Positions 1-14,872 are shown, numbered from the stretch's first letter. The stretch: 64,000 nt of DNA from Conus ventricosus (GCA_018398815.1 CM031616.1:67728541-67792540); one strand, 5' to 3'. The notes: generated by a model from the sequence alone, not told the origin. Numbers and translations are program-made.

Positions 1-179
1 GGAATAAACCGTCCTTTAGGGTCCCTGCAACCGTTTAAAACCATTTTTTCTCCTTGCCTCCCTTCTTTAAATCGCCGAATTTTGATGATGAAATTATCTC
101 GAACGCCGTTCGAGCAAGGGCACACAGCTTTCCCGAAACCATCTCGAACGCCGTTCGTGCCAGGGCAGTCAAGGGTTAA
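1..179. mobile_element. Right end of a TTAA-type (piggyBac-like) MITE
   Basis: The segment ends at a TTAA (176-179). Read from that end inward on the minus strand it begins TTAACCCTTGACTGCCC, a form typical of piggyBac-family inverted termini. Inside are two copies of the 13-bp palindrome CGAACGCCGTTCG, at 100-112 and 145-157, in similar flanking sequence. The left end is outside the window, so the TTAA duplication cannot be confirmed. Confidence 0.4.
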
Positions 180-446
180 TGCACAGATGTTAAACAGGGG
201 GGTCATAATGATGCACAGATGTTAACCATGAGGGTTATAATGATGCACAGATGTTAAACATGAGAGTCATAATGATGCACAGATGTTAAACAGGAGGGTC
301 ATAATGATGCACAGATGTTAAACATGAGAGTCATAGTGATGCACAGATGTTAAACAGGAGGGTCACAATGATGCACAGATGTTACACATGAGGGTCATAA
401 TGATGCACAGATGTTAAACAGGAGGGTCATAATGATGTACAGATAT
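180..446. repeat. 32-bp minisatellite, about 8 copies
   Basis: Tandem units of about 32 bp contain GATGCACAGATGTTAAACAG or a close variant, followed by GGTCATAAT. Two variants (AAACAGGAG and AAACATGAG) largely alternate, so the array has a 64-bp higher-order period. The last unit is degenerate (GTACAGATATTTTG). Confidence 0.9.
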
Positions 447-2190
447 TTTGACAGTACCAGATCAGTCCATCAGTTTACACACTTTTCAAAATTTGGAAAC
501 AGAAAATGGATTTGCTGTTCAGATATTGCATGCAGATTTTTTTTTTTTTTTTTTTTTTTCCCCCCCTTGCACTTATGATCCACTTTGGATCACCTTGTGG
601 TTTGACAACCCTTTCGTGTAAGTTTTTCGCCTAACGAACTATGAAGTATAACACTACTGGCTGAGATTTATAGCACACAGATGTGATTGACAGGAAAACG
701 AGCTAAGAGTGTTAGAAAAACAACTATCAGCAACTACTCGCACAGTGAGAAAAGAATAATCATTTAGCGAAGTCAGAGTATGCGGATTTAATGAAGCATG
801 CAACCAACAGTGGTGGAAGTCCAATCCTCTTCTTGGTGAATTGAAAGAGAACTGAAAGTCAGTGATTGCCATGAAATGAATAATCTATAACACATTCTAA
901 TTAAATATTCCAGTTGTTTAAATTGTCATTCTCTTTTTTTTCTCTGTCATGGAAGAGTGTCTTGGAAGTCTGTCTTGAACAGTGCTCCTGGGCAGGTTTC
1001 TGGCGCTGTTCAGTGGCACCCAAGCAATGCTCAGGCACAGGGTTGATTGGGTCAAAGACTTCACATGTTTCTGTGAAAACCTGGGTCTTTTGTCGTCTGT
1101 GCCAATATTGAATCAACAAAACATCAGTAAGAGCAAGGGCCGTGATGGAATTTTCAAATGCAGCCGAAATAAAGGGAGAATACAGTCACGCTGGTTTGTG
1201 TCCATGGATTTATAAATCGGGGGGTTTCGTGACCGATACAATCCGTATTGTGAAGGCGACGTTTCGGTGGTGTGGCGTGCCATGGATTTGGAATCCCAGC
1301 CTGAATCTTTGACAGCATGCAAATACATTGGAACAATATGGATAATGGGGACTACAGGCATCGAAATATTTTTTTGAAAATGAAAAATAAAACAACCTGG
1401 TAAAAGAGCTTGAATTTGTGCCAAAGTGTGCTAATGAATCGGTTTTGAAAGTAATCTGTAGTGGGACACACTGTTTGTCATTCCAGTACTGTTTTTTTTT
1501 TCTTCTTTTTTAAAAATCTGTCACATCTTTCATGCCACCTCACTGGCGTTGCATCTGTGTGCCATTCATTCTCCCACCCTTTCCCCCACCCCCACTCTCC
1601 TCCCCCTGTCGACAGCCACAGCCTGGTCTGGCCTGCTGCAGCTCTTGCACAGGCAATCCACAGGGAGCAGTCAATGTCAAGTCCCCAAGAGGCAACCCAC
1701 TAGAGGAGACACTGTACTGCTGCCGAGTCACTTTCGGTGGTCTTCAGTGGCGCCTGTTCTGATCCAGCATGTGCAGGACACCACCTACTAAGCCCCCTAC
1801 TGACGACAGTGATTGCTTAGTCGCGGAGCCGGCGTGAGCGAGCCCTCCCTCCAGGGGGCGCCACCACCACTGTCCAACGCCAGAACTGTGTGTTCTGCAG
1901 TTACTGGAAGATCAGGTTTCCCTCTGCCCTCTGCTGTGTGATGGCAGGGGAAAACATCCGTTTGGACGATGGTTACCCATACTTTGTTGAAAATACACTC
2001 ATTTCAGTTGAAAAGTACACCAGTGGCAGTCAAAGGGTAAACAGGCCTGAATCTGTATGCAGCTGATATGATTTTAGATTGAAAGATAAACCTAATTTTT
2101 CATGTGAAGGATTTGGTTCTAGAGAGAGAGGTTTGATTTTAGGAAGAGAATTGAAGCTGTCAGAACAGAGGGACAAAGATGGACAGTTAT
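447..2190. other. No recognised gene
   Basis: Unique-looking sequence with a T tract at about 538-559 and a short T-rich tract near 1493-1510. Open frames here are short, overlap on both strands and match nothing I recognise. A GC-richer patch at 1800-1880 is not a convincing exon. Confidence 0.5.
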
Positions 2191-2194
2191 TTTT

Positions 2195-2231
<37 letters not shown>

Positions 2232-2463
2232 TGTAGTAGCAGTAGTAGTGGTAATAGTAGTAGTAGTAGTAGTAAGTCATTATCAGGTGCATGTCTTTCA
2301 ATACCTTACAAGACTGGTCTGAGTGTATGTTTGTCCCTCCCTATCCCAATAATTCCTTTAGTTTTATTTATGAAAAATTTCTGTGTATGTTTTTTTTTTT
2401 TTGCATGAATGTATATGTGCATGTTGCTTCTCCATACAAGACAAGTAACGTGTGTATGTCTGC

Positions 2464-2513
<50 letters not shown>

Positions 2514-2532
2514 GTGTGTAAGAGTGAGAGAG

Positions 2533-2566
<34 letters not shown>

Positions 2567-2785
2567 ATGTTTATTATCATACACTTTATCCAGGGAAATT
2601 GAGAAAATGAAGACTTGAAGAAAATTCTTAAAAATACTGGCTTGTTCATATTCTATGCAGATCAATTTTCCAGTGAAAAATATATAACTTTCTTTAAGTT
2701 ACATGCAGCGTCTCCCTGTCAAAGATACCATGCCACCATTATTTTGACAATGGTGGAAACGATAAACAATGACAAGAAAGATTAT

Positions 2786-2864
<79 letters not shown>

Positions 2865-2870
2865 ATATAT
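2195..2870. repeat. Cluster of microsatellites: TAG, TG, GA, AT
   Basis: (TAG)n runs at 2195-2274, (TG)n at 2467-2515, (GA)n at about 2532-2564, and a long (AT)n at about 2781-2870. Poly-serine and poly-valine/cysteine open frames here are by-products of the repeats. Confidence 0.95.
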
Positions 2871-4736
2871 TTGTTAAGAATATTTTTTAAAAATGAAGTG
2901 TTAAAATCAACAAGCTTGTTTCGAACCTCTCGCTCTCCTCAGGATATTCTTTTGGGGCACGCTATCTGTCTTTTATAGCGTGCGGGACCTGATTCCATTT
3001 CTGCACGTGCGAGTCGCTTCACGTGTGGTCTGTGGTTCTTGTTGGGGTCTGTTCAGGTGGCGTGCGCTAACAAAGATTTCCATTTGTGCCTGCAATTGTT
3101 TACTATTTCTACTTTTGTATTCAAGGTTGCTAGGTGTGGTTTACATAATATTAACCATTTTTCTGTGGAGCATAGATTGCATCTTTTTGAAATATTGTTG
3201 TATGATGTTGCTCTTTTTATGATTTTCAATATATATATATAGGTGAAGCATATCGGATTGTACAGTGGTACCTGAAACTTCGAACATTGCTGGCCCTTTG
3301 CGGTTGGCTAGGCTATCAGTAACGTCACCTCACCTCACTGTCTCTGCTACGATTGAGCTGCCAAGAACGACATGTCGCAGACCGGGCAAATATCACATGG
3401 TCGTGTCCAGTATGGGGTCAAAGTGACCATGGATGCCTTTTCAGCAAGTTCGTTTTCATCAGTTATACATTGTGTCATGGAATGTTGAGGACACCCTGTG
3501 AGCACTTCACCTGAAGTGACCTTGACGTAAAAATGGCAGAAGAGACATTGTCACAAATGAATTGAAACACAGCTTGTCGCTGGATTGTGGCACACAGAAG
3601 TGTGACTTGGGAAGATAGCTGTCCTCTGGTCGCGCGGTAACAGAGTGAAAATTTTGACGAAGGATGTTGAGAATCATCTGCAGCCCAAAGGCCCCGGACA
3701 CAGCAGCATGTTTGGTATGCCAGAGGCCCTCTTGGCAAGAGTTGTCGGTCTTGTCTGCATACCTGAAGGACAGTGGAGTAAAGAAAGGTATGAGGATATT
3801 CTGGAACATTCGTTGGTCGCCTGGTATCAGCCACTCCAGCCTCGTATTGACCTGTACAGCTTGATCTTGCAGCATTGATGATGACCCACAACACTTTAGT
3901 CTGTGGCGTGTTTAATCAGCATGTGACAGTTCTAGCATGACAGCAGTTCGTCTCCTGACCTTGACTCAACTGAAAGTGAGCGGACTAAACTCGAGGGTCA
4001 GAAAAACGCTAAAAGTAAAGAGAGAGAGAGAGAGGTGATCACATAATCATGAAGGGACCTCAAACCTCAGTTTCCTACAAACAACATGCCCACCCACATT
4101 CAGATCTTAAAATCTGTGTAAATGAAGGACAGGGAGAAATGGAAGGAAGAAGGAAAGGGGGGGGGGGGGGGGGGGGGGGGGCGGTAGTTAGGGACAAGAG
4201 GAGTAGGTTGGGAGGGTGGGAAGAGGGAGAGAGAGAGCAGGGACACGTTCAAAACATCACCTTGGATGTTCCAGGTGAAAGAGAACTTTAATCTTTTGAT
4301 TTATGTCCCTTTGATCAAACAACTGGCACCAAGCAATGGACAATACACCTTTTTTCTCAGTTTCACTGTAACAAACAGTATATGTTGTTGGCTTTTTTTT
4401 GGTTTTTGTTTTGTTGCTTTTTGAATGCATACCACGCATTTACTAAGGTGAGCTTTAGGGCTGTATGTCGGATTGAAATGTTTTGTTGAGCTTTTTCATC
4501 TGTTAATTTTTTTTTTTTAATGTGTTCATGTGTTTGCTTAAAATAGCTGTGCTTTTTTTAGTTAGGTACTGAGTGTGACGTAATTGGTACTTTTACTTAC
4601 AGAATTGCAGTGAAAATTATGTGTTTAAAGTAGAATGAAAAAAATTACCGAGGCAAAGGAAGGTTTACCTTAGCAGCTGAGTCTTGTTGAAAATTCTGAC
4701 CATGTTGTCGCTTAACAATGGCAAAGTGCACATCAG
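2871..4736. other. No recognised gene; poly-G tract
   Basis: An open frame of 139 codons on the minus strand (3475-3894) and an overlapping plus-strand frame were inspected. Neither shows a recognisable domain. A 25-base poly-G run lies at 4157-4181 and short GA runs near 4020. Confidence 0.5.
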
Positions 4737-5396
4737 AAAAGCCCCACAGGTTGAGAAAAGCCCCACAGGTTGAGAAAAGCCCCACAGGCAACCCCCCACA
4801 GGTTGAGAAAAGCCCCACAGGTTGAGAAAAGCCCTACAGGTTGAGAAAATCTCCACAGGTTGAGAAAAGCTCCACAGGTTGAGAAAATCTCCACAGGGTG
4901 AGAAAATCTCCACAGGTTGAGAAAATCTCCACAGGGTGAGAAAATCTCCACAGGTTGAGAAAAGCCCCACAGGTTGAGAAAAGCCCCACAGGTTCAGAAA
5001 AGCCCCACAGGTTGAGAAAAGCCCCACAGGTTGAGAAATCTCCCCACAGGTTGAGAAAAGCCCCACAGGTTGAGAAAATCCCTACAGGTTCAGAAAAGCC
5101 CCCACAGGTTGAGAAAATCCCCACAGGTTCAGAAAAGCCCCACAGATTGAGAAAAGCCCCACAGGTTCAGAAAAGCCCCACAGATTGAGAAAAGCCCCAC
5201 AGGTTCAGAAAAGTCCCACAGGTTGAGAAAAGCTACACAGGTTCAGAAAAGCCCCACAGGTTCAGAAAAGCCCCACAGGTTGAGAAAATCTCCACAGGTT
5301 GAGAAAAGCCCCACAGGTTCAGAAAAGCCCCACAGGTTCAGAAAAGCCCCACAGGTTCAGAAAAGCCCCACAGGTTCAGAAAAGCTCTACAGGTCC
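4737..5396. repeat. 18-bp minisatellite, about 37 copies
   Basis: The unit is AAGCCCCACAGGTTGAGA, with TTCAGA and ATCTCC variants. Because 18 is a multiple of three, several frames on both strands stay open and would encode short monotonous peptides. No start context, splice signal or domain supports translation. Confidence 0.95.
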
Positions 5397-6647
5397 ACAT
5401 CAGTGTTGAGAGTACAAGGAGTAAACAAAATAACTCGATCACTATTGCTTAAAGACAAATAACTGATTTACTTTGGCTTAAAGACAAATAACTGATTTAA
5501 TGTGGCTTAAACTCAGGAGACTGGTCTCTTTTGGCTTAACTGAAACACAAATTACTGATTATTCGTCTTAAACACAAACAAGTGATTAATTTTGGCATTT
5601 GAAAAGTCTAGTTTTCCTGGGGGGTGGAGGGGGGATTGGGGAGGGGGGGGGTATAAACAAGGGAGAGCACAGGCACTTTTCCAGTGTGCTGCGAGAGATT
5701 CGTCAGAATTTTCAACAAGACTCGCCTTCCGAGGTAAGCCTCGCCTTGTTTCAGAGAATTCTGACTCATTTCCTGAGGAAACTGGCTCCGAAAGAGTGCC
5801 CATGAGATGTTTAACTGAACAGTTATCTACCATGCTGGTCTTTTCAGGCCCGCTGGAAATTGTACAGAGCCTTTATCAACCTAAAAAAGGATTGCAAGCC
5901 ACCCAGTGCCAGCTTTCATAACAAAACACATGACTTAGCCTCGTATGCTCTCTCTCTCTCTGTCTCTCTCTCTCTGTTTCTGTCTCTCTCTCTCTCTGCG
6001 CTTGAAAGTTTGTTTGTCTGTCAAGTGCTTCTGTTACCTGCCCTTTAAGGAACGTATACTTATAAAATTATGACTCGTATTTCATTTGATTTGTACTTTT
6101 TCTATTTTCTCTTTAATTTTGTTAATCTTTTTATGTGTGTGATTGTGTATGTTATGTGTGTGATTGTGTATATTATGTGTGTGATTGTGTATGTTATGTG
6201 TGTGATTGTGTATGTTATTTGTGAATAAAGATGCTTTTGGAAGGAAAAAGATAGAGAAAAAAACAACAACAATAAGTTTGATTTGTAACTACACATTCTG
6301 ATGACTTTTGAAAAAGATACTGGAATCTCAGAGCAAGTAATGGTCCATTGGAGTCTGGCCCACACTCGGCTTTTGGTTTGAGAGAATGACAGCTTTGCTG
6401 TAGAAATGAGCAAGAGTGAGCCTGCTGCTGCCATAATGATGCTGATGTGTGCAACTCACTTAGCTGTTGATGCATTGGCGCCTCTATAGTGCTGAGAGCT
6501 GTGAAAACAGGTGTGTTGGTACCTGCCATGGAAGAGTCCTTGACGGCCAGCATGCTGGTGTGTGTCTTTAGTCAGTCTGATGCAGAGCCTGAGAGGAAAC
6601 GGATGACTTTGCACAGTTAACCCAGGCAATCCTCAAATATTCAGTCA
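5397..6647. other. No recognised gene; CT microsatellite and 21-bp repeat
   Basis: (CT)n-rich sequence at about 5948-5999. At 6131-6222 there are about four copies of a 21-bp unit (TATGTGTGTGATTGTGTATGT). The remainder, including a G-rich patch at 5620-5651, has no recognised gene. Confidence 0.6.
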
Positions 6648-6901
6648 GTGTGGCCAAACTGGCCTTCTCTTCTGAAAGTTGGTGATGGGATTTTACGTAT
6701 GTGCAAGATGTTATGCATACGTTCACACTTGGAACCTCGGTTTATAGTCTCATTCGAAGGACTGTATGGAAAATTGAGTCAGAACCACTGTTAACTCCGA
6801 GGGAAAAATCCCCCTGTACCGAAACGGCCCGCGTGGAGATTCGAACCCGCAACCCCAGGATCATGTGTCCAGCATTCTATCACTGGACTATTCCGGCCCC
6901 C
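6648..6901 (-). mobile_element. tRNA-derived SINE, 3'-truncated copy
   Basis: This is the reverse complement of the SINE family seen complete at 61601-62053. The tRNA-like 5' part, with degenerate A and B boxes, ends at 6901. It is followed leftward by the shared body (GTTTCGGTACAGGGGGATTT, then the segment containing GTCCTTCGAATGAGACTA). The match fades near 6648, so the 3' third is missing. Several B-box and A-box differences indicate an older insertion than the 61.6-kb copy. Confidence 0.85.
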
Positions 6902-9182
<2,281 letters not shown>

Positions 9183-10930
9183 ACTTGACTTACTTGACTT
9201 AGTCCTCTGAATTCCCTAGGGAACATAGGGCCGCAACCACACTCTTCCAGCGGACACGGTTTTGGGAGATCTTCTTCAGCTTGGCCCACGTCATTCCGGC
9301 CGCCTTCATTTCCGCGTCGGTACTCCTTCGCCATGTCTGTCTTGGTCTTCCCACTCTTCTTTCGCCCTGAGGGTTCCATTCAAGGGCTTGTCTTGTGATG
9401 TTGGAGGGAGACTTTCTGAGGGTGTGGCCAATCCATCCCCACTTCCGTTTTCTGATTTCTATTTCTATTGGAACTTGCTGGGTCTTGTTCCACAGTTCTG
9501 CGTTGGCAATAACATCTGGCCATCTGATGTTCACAATGTTACGCAGACATCTGCTGATAAATGTTTGGAGTTTGTGGGTGTTTGTCTTTGTTGTTCGCCA
9601 CGTTTCAGAACCATACAGAAGGACAGATTTCACATTTGAGTTGAAGATTCTGATCTTGTTATGGAGTGAGAGGGCAGAGGAATTCCAGATAGGCCGTAGC
9701 ATAGTAAAGGTGTGCCTGGCTTTATTGATGCAGCTCTTGATATCCTCATCTGTACCTCCATCTTTGCTGACCACACTGCCGAGGTAGACAAACTTGTCAA
9801 CTTCAATGATGTCTTCCTGTTGTAGTCGTAGTGGGTCTCGTTGCTGGTTGTTGACTCTCATGGCTTCTGTTTTCTTTGTGTTGATTTGGAGGCCTGTCTT
9901 TCCTGCTTCTTCTGCTACCTGGCACAGCTTCTCTTGTGCGTCTTGCTGTTTGTGGGACAGAAGGCTGATGTCATCGGCGAAGTCCAGGTCTTCCAGTTGC
10001 TTGGTGAAAGTCCACTGGATTCCTGTCCTCTTGCCGTCTGTAGACTGCCGCATTATCCAGTCAACGACCATCAGGAAAATTGTTGGCGATAGTAGACACC
10101 CCTGACGGATGCCGGTTTGTACAGTGAAGGGCTTCGTTAGCTTCCCATCGTGGACGACCTGGCATGTGGCATCCTCGTAGAGTTGCTGGATGATGGCAAC
10201 AAACTTGGGTGGGAAGCCATAGTGGTGCATGAGTTTCCAGATGGTATCTCTGTCGATGCTGTCAAATGCCTTCTGGAAATCCACAAATACTGCGTACAAG
10301 GGGGTCTGCCACTCCAGAGACTGCTCGATGATAATTCTCATGGTGGCAATTTGGTCTGTGCATGATCTGTCTTGGCAAAATCCAGCTTGTTCTTGGCGGA
10401 GGGTCTTGTCTAGGGCGGTCTTTAGTCTCTCTAGCATGATTTTGGTCAGCACCTTCCCTGGGATGGACAGCAACATAATCCCTCTCCAGTTTTTACAGGA
10501 TGACAAGTCCCCTTTCTTCGGCAGCTTCACCAGGTGGCCTCTTTTCCAGTCTTCTGGCACTCGTTCCTGCTCCCAGATCTTGCTTAGGAGTGGATGCAGC
10601 ATCTCTGTTGACGTCCTGGATGTCTGCTTTCAGTGCTTCAGGTGGAATTCCGTCTGGACCCGTTGCTTTACCTGACTTCAGTGCCTTGATGGCTTTGGTA
10701 ACTTCCGTGTTGGTTGGTGGGCCAGTGTTGATGTCCAGAAGCTGGGTTGGTGGTGGAATGTCTGGGGGGACAGGTGGTGCAGGTCTATTCAGTGTCTCTT
10801 TAAAGTGCTCTGCCCACCTTGCTCTCTGCTCAGCTTCTCCTGCGATGGTGTTTCCCTCCTTGTCTTTGACCGGATGATTGGGGTTGCTGGTCTTTCCAGA
10901 AAGTGTTCGGGTAATCTCATACAGCCTTTT
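9183..10930 (-). pseudogene. 5'-truncated LINE with reverse transcriptase, frameshifted
   Basis: The main frame (10602 to 9199, 467 codons) is the reverse-transcriptase and C-terminal part of a non-LTR retrotransposon ORF2. Visible motifs in order are the finger/palm stretch VFVDFQKAFDSIDRDTIW, TGIRQGCLLSP, the catalytic FADDISLL, then VYLGSVVSKDGG, and a C-terminal block containing WGWIGHTLRKSPSNITRQA and GRPRQTWRR. The protein continues upstream in another frame at about 10930-10605, which includes KSGKATGPDGIPPEALKAD, so at least one frameshift lies near 10605. No endonuclease domain is present, so the copy is 5'-truncated. The 3' end at 9183-9200 carries a short repeat tail based on GTCAAGTAA. 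The clade was not assigned. The long intact frame suggests a fairly recent insertion. Confidence 0.93.
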
Positions 10931-10936
10931 ATGGCT

Positions 10937-11830
10937 GGGACAGGTAGAAGACAATAATATACAGCTTGTCTGCCAGCTATCAGAACTCCAAGACACAAAG
11001 GAATGGGAGAAGTATCCAGAACACTTCAAACGCCTCTACCAAACTGCTGTTGCTCCAGAGCTAGGAAGACACTGTTGAGAATGGTCAGAGGGCAAAACCA
11101 ATGCAGAAATTCAGGTGCAGATGGAAAATCTCAGCATAAAAGAAGATGCTGTTATATACACAGACGGCTCAGTCACCAAAGGTAGGTCAGACTGGGGATG
11201 TACAGCAAAGCAAAATGGCCAAACTATCCAGGAAGACAAATGGTGCATACAGTTTAATAACTTTCAAGTTTAGCAATGGAGGTAGAAGTAGCGATACAAG
11301 CACTCCACTGGCTCTTGTTCATAGACCAGCTTAGAACTCAAGAAGCCATGATTCTGACCGACTCCATGAAGCTGCTCCAAAAAGTGGAATGTGAAGCCCT
11401 CCTTAGCGTGAAGTGCTGTGTAGCCTTCCATCGGAGGGATTCATGTGGATGTACTGCCCTGGACATGCAGATTTCAAAGGTAATGAGAGAGCAGACACAC
11501 TGGCAGGCAAGGCAACAATAAGAACTGGATTACAGGTTGGCCAATCTGATGTGGTGAGAAATCTAAAAAAAAACACCCCCACCTCAACAAAGAAGATCAA
11601 AGTCACTATACCATAGACCATCTTTCACAGGTGGACATCAGGAGAGGTGGTGGCTGCACACCCAGACTTAAAGGAAGGGCAAGAAGCATCACCAACCAAC
11701 CAAATATGGGAATAATCTGAAGGCCAACACTGCACAGACTCCTAGAGAATGGGGCAGACTCCTCATGGGCTTTTCCAGTGGCAGGTTCAAATGACTCAAC
11801 ACATGTCAAGGGAGATAACAGACTTTGAAT
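10937..11830 (+). pseudogene. LINE remnant with RNase H domain, multiply frameshifted
   Basis: Plus-strand fragments in successive frames spell an RNase H domain of a non-LTR element. They are DAVIYTDGSVTKGRSDWGC near 11143-11200 (first catalytic Asp in YTDGS), AMILTDSMKLLQ near 11347-11385 (TDS motif), and YCPGHADFKGNERADTLAG near 11451-11510 (GHxxxxGNERAD motif). Further weak C-terminal sequence runs to about 11820. Stops and shifts separate the pieces. The upstream part (about 10937-11075) includes KEWEKYPEHFKRLYQTAVA. The reverse transcriptase is absent, so it too is 5'-truncated. Its 5' edge abuts the 5' edge of the minus-strand LINE at 9183-10930. Confidence 0.85.
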
Positions 11831-11935
11831 TTCTCAGGATCCCCAGTTTTTACTGCAAACATATGTGCTCTCATAAGTGTGTACCAATGAAGTGATGCAA
11901 GTGTTTAATGTGGAGCGTCATTCGATGTAAGGGTC

Positions 11936-11982
<47 letters not shown>

Positions 11983-12261
11983 TGTATACACATGCACCCC
12001 AACATAGTGTATGTGAGTTTATATGTCAGTGTGTACACATGGTTTTGTGTGTGTGTGTGTGAAACATATTATGGTAGTGATTTATTGTTTGATAAATCTA
12101 TTGATTTGTCTGTTTATTCATGTTCATCTTTTGATGCACTGGTCATTTGCCCTGAAAGAAACACATACTGGGGTGCATCACAGATTCAAGGCGCTTTATG
12201 GATGCTTTGTTATTGTTATTATTATTATTATTATCATGGGGGACCTCAGCTTCATAACCAT
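11936..12261. repeat. GT and TTA microsatellites
   Basis: (GT)n at about 11936-11982, shorter GT runs near 12045-12060, and (TTA)n at about 12212-12233. There is no gene in this interval. Confidence 0.9.
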
Positions 12262-13733
12262 GGCCATTTGATGCCTGTGGGCTGTTGATGCCTGTGGGTT
12301 GTTGATGCCTGTAGGCTGTTGATGCCAGTGGGCTTTTGATGCCAGTGGGCTTTTGATGCCTGTGGGGTTTTGATGCCTGTGGGTTGTTGATGCCAGTGGG
12401 CTTTTGATGCCAGTGGGCTTTTGATGCCTGTGGGCTTTTGATGCCTGTGGGTTGTTGATGCCAGTGGGCTTTTGATGCCTGTGGGCTTTTGATGCCTGTG
12501 GGCTGTTGATGCCTGCTTTTGATGTCAGTGGGCTGTTGATGCCTGTGGGCTGTTGATGCCAGTGGGCTTTTGATGCTGTTGATGCCAGTGGGCTTTTGAT
12601 GCCTGTGGGCTGTTGATGCCAGTGGGCTTTTGATGCTGTTGATGCCTGTGGGCTTTTGATGCCAGTGGGCTTGTGATGCCTGTGGGTTGTTGATGCCAGT
12701 GGGCTTTTGATGCCAGTGGGCTTTTGATGCTGTGGGCTGTTGATGCCTGTGGGCTGTTGATGCCAGTGGGCTTTTGATGCTGTTGATGCCTGTGGGCTTT
12801 TGATGCCTATAGGCTTTTGATGCCAGTGGGCTGTTGATGCCTGTGGGCTGTTGATGCCTGTGGGCTGTTGATGCCAGTGGGCTGTTGATGCCTGTGGGCT
12901 GTTGATGTCAGTGGGCTGTTGATGCCAGTGGGTTGTTGATGCCTGTAGGCTGTTGATGCCTGTAGGCTGTTGATGCCAGTGGGTTGTTGATGCCAGTGGG
13001 CTGTTGATGCCTGTGGGCTGTTGATGAAAGTGGGTTGTTGATGCCTGTGGGCTGTTGATGCCAGTGGGTTGTTGATGCCTGTGGGCTGTTGATGCCAGTG
13101 GGCTGTTGATGCCTGTAGGCTGTTGATGCCAGTGGGCTGTTGATGCCAGTGGGCTGTTGATGCCAGTGGGCTGTTGATGCCAGTGGGTTGTTGATGACAG
13201 TGGGCTGTTGATGCCAGTGGGTTGTTGATTCCAGTGGGCTGTTGACGCCAGTGGGTTGTTGATGCCTGTGGGCTGTTGATGCCTGTGGGTTGTTGATGCC
13301 AGTGGGCTGTTGATGCCAGTGGGCTGTTGATGCCAGTGGGTTGTTGATGCCTGTAGGCTGTTGATGCCTGTGGGCTGTTGATGCCAGTGGGTTGTTGATG
13401 CCAGTGGGTTGTTGATGCCAGTGGGCTGTTGATGCCAGTGGGCTGTTGATGCCAGTGGGCTGTTGATGCCTGTAGGCTGTTGATGCCAGTGGGTTGTTGA
13501 TGCCAGTGGGCTGTTGATGCCTGTGGGCTGTTGATGCCTGTGGGCTGTTGATGCCAGTGGGTTGTTGATGCCAGTGGGTTGTTGATGCCTGTGGGTTGTT
13601 GATGCCTGTAGGCTGTTGATGCAGTGGGTTGTTGATGCCTGTGGGTTGTTGATGCCAGTGGGTTGTTGATGCCTGTTGGCTGTTGATGCCTGTGGGCTGT
13701 TGATGCCTGTGGGCTGTTGATGCCTGTGGGCCT
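12262..13733. repeat. 17-bp minisatellite, about 86 copies
   Basis: The unit is CTGTTGATGCCTGTGGG, with a CCAGTGGG variant and TTTTGATG variants concentrated in the first 500 bp. Because 17 is not a multiple of three and no minus-strand frame of the unit contains a stop, all three minus frames stay open. This gives apparent proteins of 534, 327 and 318 residues with a 17-residue period. Nothing suggests they are made. Confidence 0.96.
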
Positions 13734-14175
13734 GCAGTGTTGAGAGATGGAGAGAATAAGATGGTTGTCTTGTGCGCGATCCAAAGGCATGCATGTTCAT
13801 GTGGGTTAGGGGTTGTGTTGTTAGCAGATGGTATGCATGGCCGCGCGTCTCTCACGTTCCACATGCTGTTATAGAGGGAATGTGGGGGGTGGGTGTATGG
13901 GGGGTTAAGAAGTTTTAATACCTCTGTTTGTCCTTTGATTATCTTACTTATACTTGTATTGTAAAATGCTTTCTATTTTAGTTTGCTTGCACCTTTTTCA
14001 TTGCTGTTAGTTTTACTTTTGCTGTTATAATTATTCTTACTATCATTATTAGTTTCATTAGCACGTTCATCCCAGTTGATTTTGACCACAATCTTCATCA
14101 CCATTATATATGTTGTTGTTACTGATCTATAATAACTGTCATCTTCTGAACATTCTTTCCCCACAAATAATCAAA
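13734..14175. other. No recognised gene
   Basis: AT-rich sequence with ATT-rich stretches near 14030-14070. No feature identified. Confidence 0.5.
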
Positions 14176-14506
14176 TGCATACACACACACACGCACTCTC
14201 ACAAACACACACGCATGTGAGAGCACACACACGCACACTCAAACACACATGTGCACACACACACATACACCTGCATGTATGCTTATATACACAGGCACAC
14301 ATACCCACATATGTGCACACACACACACATACACCTGCTTGTATGCTTATATACACAGGCACACATACCCACATATGTGCACACACACACATACACCTGC
14401 ATGTATGCTTATATACACAGGCACACATTCCCACATATGTGCACACACTTACACATGCATGCAGGAGCATGCTCACACAAATCTACAGATTACACACATG
14501 CATGCA

Positions 14507-14563
<57 letters not shown>

Positions 14564-14818
14564 TTATGCACAACCATATACACTGACACACATGGGCCTG
14601 TACCCAACACACACAGACACGAACAGACACAGACACAATCATGCACAAACCGTATACACTGGCACACACACATTCATGCACAAACCATATACACTGACAC
14701 ATGGGCCTGTACCCAACACACACAGACACGGACAGACACAGACACAATCATGCACAAACCGTATACACTGGCACACACACACATGGGCCTGTACCCAACC
14801 ACCCTGTGTCCACCCACC

Positions 14819-14872
<54 letters not shown>
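14176..14872. repeat. CA-rich complex satellite with higher-order units
   Basis: About three tandem copies of a roughly 61-bp unit lie at 14263-14445, each with TGTATGCTTATATACACAGG. A long (CA)n follows at about 14508-14562. Three dispersed copies of GGGCCTGTACCCAAC (near 14593, 14702 and 14785) come next, and a final (CA)n ends the block at 14820-14870. Long histidine/threonine frames are repeat artefacts. Confidence 0.93.

Noticed and set aside
4665..5462. Overlapping ORFs on both strands with six-residue repeats
   Set aside because: By-product of an 18-bp minisatellite.
12262..13733. CRISPR-like array
   Set aside because: Units are contiguous 17-bp repeats with no unique spacers, in a eukaryotic genome.
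12196..13864. Long minus-strand ORFs (up to 534 codons) with a 17-residue repeat
   Set aside because: They are produced by a 17-bp minisatellite lacking stops in all minus frames; no domain, start context or codon bias.
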